21,313 bases of DNA from positions 1 to 21,313 of IMG/VR virus record IMGVR_UViG_3300047552_001104; one strand, given 5' to 3'. The stretch comes from a virus. The notes under the pieces were generated by a model. It was not told the DNA's origin, made no database searches, and saw only the letters and a program-made list of their open reading frames with translations. Position numbers and translations under genes: made by a program. Shown here piece by piece: positions 1 to 5,778 of the stretch. Numbering within the stretch: position 1 is the first letter of the stretch; each line of letters starts with the position of its first letter.

Positions 1-169
1 TCTCGTTGGTCGGTGGAATTGCTATTTGCTCTTTCAAAAGTTCATAAAATCCTGCAAGTTTTGTGTGGCCGTCTCTTTTACTCACTAAATTGCCCGCGCG
101 TGTGCCTGTGATACGACCTTTTCTGTCGTCGAGCCACTCATCATTATTGCTGTACTGAATTTTTTTCAT
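1..169 (-). CDS. YqaJ-like viral recombinase/exonuclease, N-terminal part (cut by window edge)
   Basis: The leftward reading frame opens with ATG at 169 and stays open for 56 codons to the window edge. Its N-terminus has the spacing of the YqaJ/lambda-exonuclease family: a Trp-Leu pair, then an Arg, then ITGT (about residues 12-23, WLDDRKGRITGTRAG). In that family this region precedes the PD-(D/E)XK catalytic residues, which lie outside the window. YqaJ proteins degrade one strand of double-stranded DNA ends to give a tail for an annealing protein. The gene overlaps the end of the ERF gene by 26 bases, and the pair would form a Red-like two-component recombination module. Only the first 56 residues are visible, so nuclease activity is inferred from motif and neighbour. 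Confidence 0.7.
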   Translation of the reverse strand, partial: MKKIQYSNNDEWLDDRKGRITGTRAGNLVSKRDGHTKLAGFYELLKEQIAIPPTNE

Positions 170-929
170 ATTCTCTCATCTCTTTTACAATCACTTCCAA
201 TCGACTTTTAACATCAGCAAGATTTTTGTCTGAATTTTCAAGCCCTGTGCGTGTTTGAATTGCTTTTTTTATGTCTTCCGGTTTGTCTGTTTTTTCTCCG
301 AGTTCTTTAAGAAGAAAGATAATTTTGGATTTAAGCGACAATGCTTCTTTCTCGTTGGTTGTTGCAAGGCTGTCATCATCCTCATCTCCCGTAGCAATAC
401 CGAGCACATTACACAATGCGTACCGCTTCGCGAACGTCTGCGCGCTTGCGTACTTCTGTGGTGCGGTCATAAAACCATCCATGTCAATCGGAATAGTGAA
501 CTCACTTGACTGTGTATGTCCGAGGCGGTGGGTGATCGTGGCGACGGCGGTCATAAAGCCGGGGTTGTTTTTAACGTCCCATGAGTACGAGAGCCCACTT
601 TTTGCCAATGGTTGCTGTATTTGTGAGATAATAACGTCGAGCGGTGCGTACTGGTAGCGGACTGTTCGCCCGTCTTTGTTGAGTACTTTCTTTGTCTTTT
701 CAATGACCGGACATACTGCTTGAAACTGTGCCATAGCCTCGGTAAACGCTTCGTGTGCTTGCTCCGCCTTTACTTTCTCGCGTAGGGTAAAGAGCTTCTC
801 CATGTGCTCAATAGACAAGCCGGACTCGATTGCTTTTGCGATGAATACCTCGACTGACATCGCTTCTTGTTTTGGTGCTATTTCTTGTACTGGGACTGCT
901 TGTATTTCTTGCTCTTTTTTAGTTTTCAT
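144..929 (-). CDS. erf: ERF family single-strand DNA annealing protein
   Basis: This 261-residue protein matches the ERF superfamily, ring-forming single-strand annealing proteins used by phages for recombination and genome circularisation. The ERF core runs from about residue 58 to 187. It includes the segment FTEAMAQFQAVCPVIEK, the RYQYAPLDVI segment (91-100) and the signature YASAQTFAKRYALCNVLGI (160-178), followed by an acidic GDEDDD run. The C-terminal third is charged and helical, as is usual for the oligomerisation/accessory tail. The ATG at 929 has AAGGAG three bases upstream, one of very few SD-like sites in the window, but those bases also encode the last codons of the upstream gene. 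It overlaps the upstream gene by 11 bases and the downstream YqaJ gene by 26, indicating one leftward operon. Confidence 0.9.
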   Translation of the reverse strand: MKTKKEQEIQAVPVQEIAPKQEAMSVEVFIAKAIESGLSIEHMEKLFTLREKVKAEQAHEAFTEAMAQFQAVCPVIEKTKKVLNKDGRTVRYQYAPLDVIISQIQQPLAKSGLSYSWDVKNNPGFMTAVATITHRLGHTQSSEFTIPIDMDGFMTAPQKYASAQTFAKRYALCNVLGIATGDEDDDSLATTNEKEALSLKSKIIFLLKELGEKTDKPEDIKKAIQTRTGLENSDKNLADVKSRLEVIVKEMREYEKNSVQQ

Positions 930-1113
930 ACTCTCCTTCGATTAACCTTTTTCTTATAAAATCTATACGTCTCACGAGCTCAATTTTTGGCGTCACATAC
1001 TTCGTGTTCAGATAATCGTGGAACTCTCCGGATTTTACGTCTTCAAGGAGCTCCGACACGTCCTCAAACAGCGCAATATGTCCTTTGTCGTCTATTGCAT
1101 TATTATCCTTCAT
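919..1113 (-). CDS. small acidic hypothetical protein
   Basis: A 64-residue ORF with no domain I recognise. It is acidic in its first half (DDKGHIALFEDVSELLEDV) and basic-helical in its second half (IELVRRIDFIRKRLIEG). It is joined by short overlaps to the genes on both sides (11 bases each), which supports it as a real member of the leftward operon of recombination genes. No catalytic motif or membrane segment is visible. A role as a small modulator of the annealing protein or exonuclease is possible from position only. Confidence 0.6.
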   Translation of the reverse strand: MKDNNAIDDKGHIALFEDVSELLEDVKSGEFHDYLNTKYVTPKIELVRRIDFIRKRLIEGEYEN

Positions 1114-1291
1114 ATTCGACGATAGCCTCGTTTGGCGTGTTACCTGTTGCTAAATTTGCTTCCCTCAAAATCTTCAACGCTTCCTCAAATGAGTATATCC
1201 CTGCGTCTTTTTTGGCTTTTCTGTACCCATTCCAAGCCGGCGCCCACCATGCGTCATGCTCAATACTCCAGATTAAAAACTTTTTATCCAT
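1103..1291 (-). CDS. small conserved-looking phage protein (FLIWSIEHDAWW type)
   Basis: A 62-residue protein starting MDKKFLIWSIEHDAWWAPAW and ending in a PNEAIVEYEG tail. This layout is familiar from small phage ORFs of unknown function: an aromatic N-terminus, then YSFEEALKILREANLA, then a PNEA-like end. I know no assigned activity. The compact aromatic beta-strand start followed by one amphipathic helix suggests a small globular domain. It is the first gene of the leftward operon. Its promoter lies at 1332-1360, giving a leader of roughly 35 bases with no Shine-Dalgarno sequence (the start follows ACACACAAT). Confidence 0.65.
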   Translation of the reverse strand: MDKKFLIWSIEHDAWWAPAWNGYRKAKKDAGIYSFEEALKILREANLATGNTPNEAIVEYEG

Positions 1292-1331
1292 ATTGTGTGT
1301 GTTTTAAATACTAATATCGACCTTTGCACAA

Positions 1332-1360
1332 AGTATACACCTGTATAGAGTAACGCGCAA
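1332..1360 (-). promoter_or_regulatory. leftward sigma70-type promoter for the recombination operon
   Basis: On the minus strand, -35 TTGCGC (1355-1360) and -10 TATACT (1332-1337) are separated by exactly 17 bases. The -10 overlaps the near-palindrome TATACACCTGTATA (1334-1347), which could serve as a repressor operator. The predicted start is near 1325, upstream of the first leftward gene at 1291. Confidence 0.6.
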
Positions 1361-1362
1361 GG

Positions 1363-1397
1363 TGTGTATAAGTCGGTTATCCACACAATTATCCACA
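1363..1397. other. cluster of three DnaA-box-like 9-mers
   Basis: TTATCCACA occurs twice in direct orientation, at 1377-1385 and 1389-1397, with starts 12 bases apart. A third site on the opposite strand (TGTGTATAA, 1363-1371, reading TTATACACA) lies just upstream. All three match the bacterial DnaA box consensus TTWTNCACA. They lie between the leftward and rightward promoters, so host DnaA could regulate both operons or take part in replication start. The same TTATACACA box recurs at 5759-5767 in the second divergent region. Confidence 0.6.
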
Positions 1398-1423
1398 GGT
1401 CATAATGCTTGTTTGTTTAGAGG

Positions 1424-1432
1424 TGGTATACT
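1424..1432 (+). promoter_or_regulatory. rightward extended -10 promoter for the replication operon
   Basis: TGGTATACT is an extended -10 element (TG-N-TATACT). I see no good -35 at 16-18 bases, which is common for extended -10 promoters. The predicted start near 1439 gives a leader of about 100 bases before the replication gene at 1541. Confidence 0.5.
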
Positions 1433-1438
1433 AGGTGT

Positions 1439-1502
1439 GTACCGTAGTCGATGGTACGTTTATTAGCCTTGCGTCCTATATCCTTCACATCACTCGCAAG
1501 GC
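1439..1502 (+). promoter_or_regulatory. two hairpins in the replication-operon leader
   Basis: The leader begins with GTACC/GGTAC (1439-1443 and 1453-1457). It continues with a perfect 8-bp stem, GCCTTGCG (1466-1473) with CGCAAGGC (1495-1502), enclosing a 21-base loop. There is no T-run after it, so it is not an intrinsic terminator. It may modulate translation or transcript stability; function is unknown. Confidence 0.35.
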
Positions 1503-1540
1503 GGTGTGTTGGATAGAGGAAGCTTTAAAAACAAAGCAAA

Positions 1541-2377
1541 ATGAGCGATGATGTAGAAATCGAGGATGGAAGTAATGACAGAAAATATTTCTCGTTGTTA
1601 CCACACTATATCCTCAATCACTCAACCGCAGTCGATCAAGCATTGTATATGCAGATGAAGCGATACTCCGGTGAGACAAAAAACGGTACTTGTTGGGCGT
1701 CAAAAAGGACACTTATGGAAAAACTAGGTGTCGGAAGAAAGGCGCTAGATAAGTCACTCGCATACCTAATCCAAAGAGGGTGGATTGAGTTTAAGGAAAA
1801 GAAAAAAATTGCAACAAGAGGCGGCGAGCAAGAGGTGTCTGTGTATGCCGTAAAAGATATTTGGAAGATGAATGTAGACTACTATAAAGGTGCGTCTGAA
1901 AGCACACACCTAGGTGCGTCTGAAAGCACACCCCCACCCAAAGGTGCGTCTGAAAGTACATCAAAGGTGCGTCTGAAAGTTCGCAAAGGTGCGTCTGAAA
2001 GAGCACCTAATAAGAACCATATAAACAAGAACCATATTAAACAAGATACAGCGGCTGCAGGAGCCGCAAAAAAAATTAAGGAAAAAAAGTTTACAAGTGA
2101 GGGAGCGGAGGTAATAAAACTTCTAGAAGCGGTCGATCCAAAAAATAAAACTTATTACAATCGACCACCTCAACGAGAAGCAGCAGATTTCATTGTTTCG
2201 GAGTATGGGATTGAGAGTGCGACGAAAGTCATAGCGCTTCTTCCAAAATATAACAGCTTGAAATTTGCGAAGAAAACATACACAGCGGTTCAACTTCGAG
2301 ATAACTGGTGCGCGATACGCGACTACCTAATTTCTCTAAAGCAAGATCAAATAGCTAAAAAATCAATGGTCGTATGA
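1541..2377 (+). CDS. lambda-O-like replication initiation protein carrying the origin iterons in its gene
   Basis: A 278-residue protein in three parts. Residues about 14-110 form a winged-helix domain of the replication-protein-O/helix-turn-helix type (helix with QALYMQMKRYSG, then WASKRTLMEKLGVGRKALD as the likely recognition helix-turn-helix). Residues about 117-170 are a low-complexity linker with GASES repeats. Residues about 185-275 form a helical domain with YYNRPPQREAADFIVSEYG and TAVQLRDNWCAIRDYL, a layout I associate with C-terminal domains of phage replication proteins. In lambda O the N-terminal domain binds iterons located in the O gene itself and the C-terminal domain recruits the helicase loader; the linker here is encoded by five DNA repeats, exactly as that model expects. 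No helicase or loader gene is visible, so the host helicase is presumably recruited. The start is chosen as the first ATG of the frame; it has no Shine-Dalgarno. It overlaps the next gene by four bases (ATGA). Confidence 0.75.
   Translation: MSDDVEIEDGSNDRKYFSLLPHYILNHSTAVDQALYMQMKRYSGETKNGTCWASKRTLMEKLGVGRKALDKSLAYLIQRGWIEFKEKKKIATRGGEQEVSVYAVKDIWKMNVDYYKGASESTHLGASESTPPPKGASESTSKVRLKVRKGASERAPNKNHINKNHIKQDTAAAGAAKKIKEKKFTSEGAEVIKLLEAVDPKNKTYYNRPPQREAADFIVSEYGIESATKVIALLPKYNSLKFAKKTYTAVQLRDNWCAIRDYLISLKQDQIAKKSMVV
1889..2001 (+). repeat. five direct repeats GGTGCGTCTGAAAG (candidate iterons)
   Basis: The identical 14-mer GGTGCGTCTGAAAG occurs at 1889-1902, 1913-1926, 1943-1956, 1966-1979 and 1988-2001. 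Start spacings are 24, 30, 23 and 22 bases, close to two or three helical turns. Copies 1, 2, 3 and 5 are read as GASE(S/R). Copy 4 is shifted by one reading frame and encodes VRLKV, yet its DNA is unchanged. That argues the DNA sequence, not the peptide, is being kept. Confidence 0.9.
1889..2045. other. putative replication origin (iterons plus AT-rich flank)
   Basis: The five iterons are followed directly by an AT-rich stretch (2006-2045) that contains two copies of AAGAACCATAT (2012-2022 and 2027-2037). Iterons inside the initiator gene next to an AT-rich unwinding element is the arrangement of the lambda-type origin. Origin function is inferred from this architecture. Confidence 0.65.
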
Positions 2378-2745
2378 AATATAAAATTAAAATTATTACT
2401 GGGTTTAGAAAAGATCAAGAATACTTAATCAGCGCCGAGGAAGCACACAAAGCGTATTACCTTTTTTTAAATCCTGATAAGCGAAGTATTTTTGATGGAG
2501 GTCTAGCAATACTTGGTGCAGAAATACGCAGGATTGAGCCAGATTACAACGGAACTATGGGTTGGAACCCAACATACCAACTCACCGACGACGACTGGAA
2601 CGAAATTAAAAACAAGGGAATTGACCGAAAATTACAGCGAATCATAACCATATCGTCAGATATCGCAAAATTGTGTTCACCGGAAGATCTAGCAAAACCG
2701 ATAACGCAGTTGACCGAAGAAAAATATAAATATTTACTCACATGA
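2374..2745 (+). CDS. hypothetical protein in the replication operon
   Basis: A 123-residue protein I cannot assign. Its N-terminal half alternates beta-strand-like stretches (KYKIKIITGF, GGLAILGAEIRRIEPDY) with a helix (AEEAHKAYYLFLNP). The middle has a Trp-containing turn and a WNEIKNKGIDRKLQ helix. There are no Cys/His clusters, P-loop or membrane segment. It starts inside the stop of the replication gene (ATGA overlap) and ends in the start of the next gene in the same way, so the three are very likely translationally coupled. A replication accessory role is possible from position only. Confidence 0.65.
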   Translation: MKYKIKIITGFRKDQEYLISAEEAHKAYYLFLNPDKRSIFDGGLAILGAEIRRIEPDYNGTMGWNPTYQLTDDDWNEIKNKGIDRKLQRIITISSDIAKLCSPEDLAKPITQLTEEKYKYLLT

Positions 2746-3143
2746 CTAAAAAAACCGAAGAGGAACAACGAGATTTTGCAGCAGAAAGAGAACGCGCGGA
2801 AGCTCTATACAACCAAAAAATTAAAAACGATTACAATAGGCTACGCGGAAGATTACATGCGTTGTCACCTGAAGATCGAGCGAAAGACAAAGTGGTGGTA
2901 GAGTTTATCAAAACGGTAATTATGGCTACAGGTAACACGCCAACTAGAGAGATAGTTGCGGAATTATTACCACACGTCATCAAATTTTATCGAGAAAATC
3001 AAAACAACATATACCCAAATCCCTTATGTTTTAAGGATTATCTTCCAAAAGGAAACACAACAGGATTCACTTTCGGCGGGATGAGAATCATTGAAAACAT
3101 TATCGGGCAAGATTATAGGCAAGCTTCGATAGAGTCTCGTTAG
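2742..3143 (+). CDS. hypothetical charged helical protein in the replication operon
   Basis: A 133-residue protein without recognised domains. The first 45 residues are highly charged and probably helical or coiled (EEEQRDFAAERERAEALYNQ). A helical middle follows (VVVEFIKTVIMATGNTPTREI), then a C-terminal part with aromatic and Gly residues (LCFKDYLPKGNTTGFTFGG). It is coupled to the preceding gene by a four-base overlap. A primosome or loader accessory is one possibility, but no AAA+ or zinc motif supports it. The 106 bases that follow hold no gene I can support. Confidence 0.6.
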   Translation: MTKKTEEEQRDFAAERERAEALYNQKIKNDYNRLRGRLHALSPEDRAKDKVVVEFIKTVIMATGNTPTREIVAELLPHVIKFYRENQNNIYPNPLCFKDYLPKGNTTGFTFGGMRIIENIIGQDYRQASIESR

Positions 3144-3249
3144 TATCTACGATAGGCATAATTAAAGCAAAAAGGTACCAAGGTAAAGAGTTACGTACAA
3201 AAAGGATAACTTCTACCATTAAGCATAATTATTAACTTAAAACGCAAAA

Positions 3250-3597
3250 ATGAAGCTCGAAGATTATAATAAAATTGCTGGAAAGAAAACTAACAAGTAC
3301 CACGCAAAGAAAACCGAGTACAACGGCAGAACGTATGACTCGGCGAAAGAAGCACATCGCGCGTATGAGCTTGATATGCTCGGTAGGGCAGGACACTTGA
3401 AAGGTGTGGAATACCAACCAGTTTACCTTTGCGTGGTCAATGGCAAGAAAATATGCAAATACGTTGCCGACTTCAAAGTTTTTTACACAGATGGTCACGT
3501 CGAGGTCGAGGATGTGAAAGGAATGGTTTTGCCGTTGTTCCGACTGAAACAAAAATTAGTAGAAGCATTATTTGATATAGAAATAAAAATCATATGA
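3250..3597 (+). CDS. DUF1064-like phage nuclease (PD-(D/E)XK type)
   Basis: A 115-residue protein with the DUF1064 layout: a basic start, then YHAKKTEYNGRTYDSAKEAH (residues 17-36), then EYQPVYL around 54-60, then the catalytic-looking YVADFKVFY (71-79) and VEDVKG (86-91). Asp30, Glu34, Asp74 and Asp88 with Lys90 fit a compact PD-(D/E)XK fold. Members of this family are found in phage replication regions and have been proposed to act as Holliday-junction-resolvase-like endonucleases. Here it would process recombination or replication intermediates made by the ERF/YqaJ module. It overlaps the next gene by four bases. No Shine-Dalgarno precedes the ATG. Confidence 0.75.
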   Translation: MKLEDYNKIAGKKTNKYHAKKTEYNGRTYDSAKEAHRAYELDMLGRAGHLKGVEYQPVYLCVVNGKKICKYVADFKVFYTDGHVEVEDVKGMVLPLFRLKQKLVEALFDIEIKII

Positions 3598-4463
3598 ATA
3601 AAATACCAAGCACCGGGTGTGACAAGTCCCCATACGACATCAGAACTTTTGCATACCCAACCAAAGGAAAAGTGGTCGCGCCGATCAAAGCGGGAGTGCG
3701 TTACAGTCCGGAAGACATCGAACACCAGCGAAATGTTGGGATATGTACCGCAATATCACTCACACAAAACGCGAAGAAAGCAACTGGTATAGCGTTCAGT
3801 GCGGACTACCAATACCTTGAACAAAAACTCGCAGAAGGTAACTGGACAGAGGGTTCGTCAATCTTCACAGCTCTTGGTGTCGCAAAGCATATCGGGCTTT
3901 TACCCGCAAACGAGTGGAAATGGTCTACAGAGGCCGATAGAGACCTACCCTACTCTTCCTACCTAAAGAAGCTCCAAAGCGTGCCAAAGAGCGAAATTGA
4001 GCGTCTGAGGGGCATTGCTAGTCAATACCAGATAAAAGCATACGCGTCAGTTCCAGTTACGCGTGACGCAATAGCCTTGGCAATAGCTGAAAGCAAAGCG
4101 GGTGTGCTTGCGCGGTATGTTATTGACGACGCATGGTGGACAAGCCGTGCAGGTATCATCACTTGGGCAAAAGAAGCGTTGCAACCACTACGTGCTCCGA
4201 AAACTCACGGAATTGGTCATGCTGTCACAGACTCAAATGTTGACGGCGGGTCTTTTAGAATTGCGAACACATTCTCAGAAAAATGGGCGGACGGTGGTAC
4301 GGCGTATCACCTGTTTAATGATTATAGACCAACAGAAGTGTGGAGCGTATGGTACGAAGACACCCCAACCGAAATAATCAAAAAGCTCGAAGAAAGAAAA
4401 GCACTGCTCGGGCAAATAAAAGACTTACTGCAAAAAGTAATAGCACTACTTGCAAAGAGATAA
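3594..4463 (+). CDS. papain-fold (C1-like) cysteine peptidase
   Basis: A 289-residue protein with a complete papain-type active-site set. Gln45 and Cys51 are six residues apart in HQRNVGICTAIS, the same spacing as papain Gln19/Cys25 in QGSCGSCWAFS. His209 lies in THGIGHAVT. Asn225 lies in IANTFSEKWADGG, which mirrors the papain NSWG-x-WG-x-x-G motif. There is no signal peptide and no propeptide of papain type, so it would act in the cytoplasm or in the virion. The last 30 residues are a strongly amphipathic helix (IIKKLEERKALLGQIKDLLQ onward) that could dimerise or touch membrane. It is the last gene before the terminator and is translationally coupled to the nuclease gene. Possible roles are a peptidoglycan-peptide-cleaving endolysin, processing of a phage or host protein, or an anti-host effector; the sequence does not decide. 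Confidence 0.8.
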   Translation: MNKIPSTGCDKSPYDIRTFAYPTKGKVVAPIKAGVRYSPEDIEHQRNVGICTAISLTQNAKKATGIAFSADYQYLEQKLAEGNWTEGSSIFTALGVAKHIGLLPANEWKWSTEADRDLPYSSYLKKLQSVPKSEIERLRGIASQYQIKAYASVPVTRDAIALAIAESKAGVLARYVIDDAWWTSRAGIITWAKEALQPLRAPKTHGIGHAVTDSNVDGGSFRIANTFSEKWADGGTAYHLFNDYRPTEVWSVWYEDTPTEIIKKLEERKALLGQIKDLLQKVIALLAKR

Positions 4464-4467
4464 ATAC

Positions 4468-4498
4468 AAAAAAACCGTTGCAAGTCAACGGTTTTTTT
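4468..4498. terminator. bidirectional intrinsic terminator between convergent operons
   Basis: A perfect 13-bp stem (seven A then CCGTTG at 4468-4480, CAACGG then seven T at 4486-4498) encloses the 5-base loop CAAGT. The A-tract and T-tract make it work in both directions. It lies five bases after the protease stop (4463) and 12 bases from the end of the leftward membrane-protein gene (4510), exactly between the converging transcripts. Confidence 0.92.
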
Positions 4499-4509
4499 GT
4501 TATTATGTA

Positions 4510-4668
4510 CTAAGCGAAAGTAAAGATGGTACGGAGCATGAAGTATGCAACCGCTGAACCTACGATAAGAGCGAGTACAATTTCAGAAGTAGTGAATGTT
4601 GACTTTGGTTTTGGATAATCACGTCCGTCTACATCGAAGATTGATTCGTAAAAGTCTTTATTGTCCAT
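4510..4668 (-). CDS. small single-span membrane protein, possible holin
   Basis: A 52-residue ORF (ATG at 4668, TAG at 4510) with a polar, acidic N-terminus (MDNKDFYESIFDVDGRDYPK) and one hydrophobic helix at about residues 29-47 (EIVLALIVGSAVAYFMLRT). It is immediately downstream of the lysozyme frame (stop at 4673, four bases away), so it is in the expected place for a holin or other lysis membrane protein. Single-span holins exist, but one helix with an acidic N-terminus is not diagnostic. No Shine-Dalgarno is evident. Confidence 0.6.
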   Translation of the reverse strand: MDNKDFYESIFDVDGRDYPKPKSTFTTSEIVLALIVGSAVAYFMLRTIFTFA

Positions 4669-4672
4669 AATG

Positions 4673-5074
4673 TTATTTGTTTAATTTAATAATTTGTGCC
4701 GTTACTGCGAGTGCATATGCTCGGCTATCGTAAGAAACCCCGTATTTATTGACCCCTTTTCGCTCTACTGGTGTCCCAGCGTTCCATGCGAGAGCTACTT
4801 GGTGAGGTGTATATCCGCGATTCAGCATGTTTTGTACACGAGTAAGCGCAATATATCGTTCGTTTATTGGTGTCATCTCTGGTGTATACCCCAGAATGTC
4901 CTTCGTCCACCCGGACCAACTCGAAGGCATAATCTGTGTCGCGCCCCTTTCGCCGGAACCGCCGCGCGCTTCAAAGTTACCTCCTGATTCAACCTTGATT
5001 ATCGCGTCGACGATGCGGTTGGCGTCGGCGCTGATTGAAAAGACATTCTGACTGCGAGGATACGATCCATTTCG
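4673..5074 (-). CDS. SLT-type lysozyme/lytic transglycosylase domain without its own start codon
   Basis: This leftward frame encodes a clear lytic transglycosylase (goose-lysozyme-like) domain. It has KVESGGNFEARGGSGERGAT with the catalytic Glu encoded at 4988-4990, then QIMPSSWSGW, and YTPHQVALAWNAGTP near the end. The first ATG of the frame (4930) lies downstream of the catalytic Glu and would give an inactive 85-residue stub. Upstream of it the frame is open to 5074 (stop at 5075-5077) but contains no ATG, GTG or TTG. The overlapping -1-related frame is the coiled-coil ORF 4999-5403. The active enzyme therefore probably arises by a -1 frameshift from that ORF, giving a membrane-anchored fusion of roughly 245 residues. 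A sequencing error or a natural mutation is the alternative. The enzyme would cleave the glycan strands of peptidoglycan. Confidence 0.75.
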   Translation of the reverse strand, partial: RNGSYPRSQNVFSISADANRIVDAIIKVESGGNFEARGGSGERGATQIMPSSWSGWTKDILGYTPEMTPINERYIALTRVQNMLNRGYTPHQVALAWNAGTPVERKGVNKYGVSYDSRAYALAVTAQIIKLNK

Positions 5075-5403
5075 TCACTGAGTCTTTTGTTCTCGGTATC
5101 GTTTACAATCTTCTCGTCCGCAAGTACTTTATTGTGACGTTCTGTTTCAAGAGTTTGAGCGTCTTTGATCTTCTGCTCTTCTGCATCCAGTTTATCATTC
5201 GCCGCCTTGATCGCTTCCTGTGCTTTGGTCACTTCGTCTTTTTGCTCAAGGAATGAGGCCATGGGGGTAGGGTTAGGATTGTCTGCGACGTATGGTTTGT
5301 TTATCTCTTTGTAAAATCCATATCCATACCATCCTAGTGGGAATAATGCCACAAGACAGATTATTATGAATAGTTTTTTAAGTAATGTTTTTATTTTTTT
5401 CAT
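4999..5403 (-). CDS. membrane-anchored coiled-coil ORF, likely N-terminal half of the lysozyme
   Basis: A 134-residue ORF with a basic start (MKKIKTLLKK), one membrane segment at about 11-31 (LFIIICLVALFPLGWYGYGFY) and a Pro-rich stretch. A long charged coiled coil follows (about 58-115, with EVTKAQEAIKAANDKLDAEE). The last 14 residues are low-complexity Ser/Thr/Pro/Ala (QSAPTPTASSTR), which look out of frame because the lysozyme frame begins to read sensibly in the same stretch. Alone it resembles a spanin-like or signal-anchor protein. Joined to the overlapping frame it would be a signal-anchored lysozyme with a coiled-coil spacer. It lies in the leftward lysis cluster, preceded by the acidic small gene. 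Confidence 0.65.
   Translation of the reverse strand: MKKIKTLLKKLFIIICLVALFPLGWYGYGFYKEINKPYVADNPNPTPMASFLEQKDEVTKAQEAIKAANDKLDAEEQKIKDAQTLETERHNKVLADEKIVNDTENKRLSDEMDRILAVRMSFQSAPTPTASSTR
5037..5043 (-). other. candidate -1 slip site (TCTTTTC)
   Basis: On the minus strand the coiled-coil frame reads TCT TTT CAA here. A tRNA-Phe on TTT (5040-5038) can slip back one base and re-pair perfectly with TTT because the preceding base is also T. Reading then continues as TCA ATC AGC into the lysozyme frame. It is not a classical X-XXY-YYZ heptamer, so a homopolymer indel in the T4 run remains an equally good explanation. Confidence 0.35.
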
Positions 5404-5404
5404 T

Positions 5405-5557
5405 TTAATTGATTAAAATTACTAAATCACTGTCAATCCCCATGTCCGATAATGTTATACCTTCTTCGATTTCTACAATTTCTCCCTCTTCCCACTCGAC
5501 TTCGCCCCACGATGAAGCAACCCCTGTGTGTGTCTCAATAATTTTGTATGTTTTCAT
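5405..5557 (-). CDS. small acidic hypothetical protein
   Basis: A 50-residue ORF (ATG at 5557, TAA at 5405) that reads MKTYKIIETHTGVASSWGEV and continues with a very acidic stretch (EWEEGEIVEIEEG) before a hydrophobic C-terminal strand (LVILIN). It is probably an all-beta small domain. It ends one base before the start of the membrane-anchored coiled-coil gene (5403), so it is the first gene of the leftward lysis cluster. A weak AAAGG lies just upstream. Function unknown. Confidence 0.55.
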   Translation of the reverse strand: MKTYKIIETHTGVASSWGEVEWEEGEIVEIEEGITLSDMGIDSDLVILIN

Positions 5558-5713
5558 AACCTTTTTAATTAGTTGTTAAATGGTAAGGTCGAGGTGTCAC
5601 TACGCTACGACGCAAGGTGGCCAGTGTTATATACGTGCTTGTTATAATCCGCATACACACTATTGGTTTACTCGCTTGTCAAGTCTGTGACACCCTATTC
5701 CCTACCTGTATTA
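5558..5713 (-). other. leader of the leftward lysis cluster, no gene seen
   Basis: About 150 bases lie between the predicted leftward start and the first small gene. I see no convincing coding frame. There is a short inverted repeat TGTCA...TGACA (5677-5692) that could be an operator. Nothing else stands out. Confidence 0.3.
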
Positions 5714-5741
5714 AGTGTACAGTGTGTGCATAGATTGTCAA
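5714..5741 (-). promoter_or_regulatory. leftward sigma70 promoter for the lysis cluster
   Basis: On the minus strand -35 TTGACA (5736-5741, perfect) and -10 TACACT (5714-5719) are separated by 16 bases. It points toward the lysis genes. Its -35 overlaps one arm of the inverted repeat at 5739-5778, so a repressor bound there could block it. Confidence 0.6.
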
Positions 5742-5778
5742 TACACACAACACAAAACTGTGTATAACTTGTGTATTG
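5739..5778. promoter_or_regulatory. operator-like inverted repeat between divergent promoters
   Basis: CAATACACA (5739-5747) and TGTGTATTG (5770-5778) form a perfect 9-bp inverted repeat around a third, direct TGTGTATAA (5759-5767). One arm overlaps the leftward -35 and the other overlaps the rightward -35. The spacer copy also reads as a DnaA box on the minus strand. The region is well placed to switch both promoters together. Confidence 0.45.

Noticed and set aside
1889-2001. CRISPR array
   Set aside because: The 14-base repeats are short, have spacers of only 8-16 bases and are inside a coding sequence; there are no cas genes. Iterons fit better.
4673-4930. 85-residue lysozyme starting at ATG 4930
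   Set aside because: This start excludes the catalytic Glu and the first half of the SLT motif, which are encoded in the same frame upstream.
1356-5617. CGCAAGG/CCTTGCG heptamers in both control regions (1356, 1467, 1495, 5611)
   Set aside because: A 7-mer is expected a few times by chance in a window of this size; apart from the 8-bp leader stem I see no consistent spacing.
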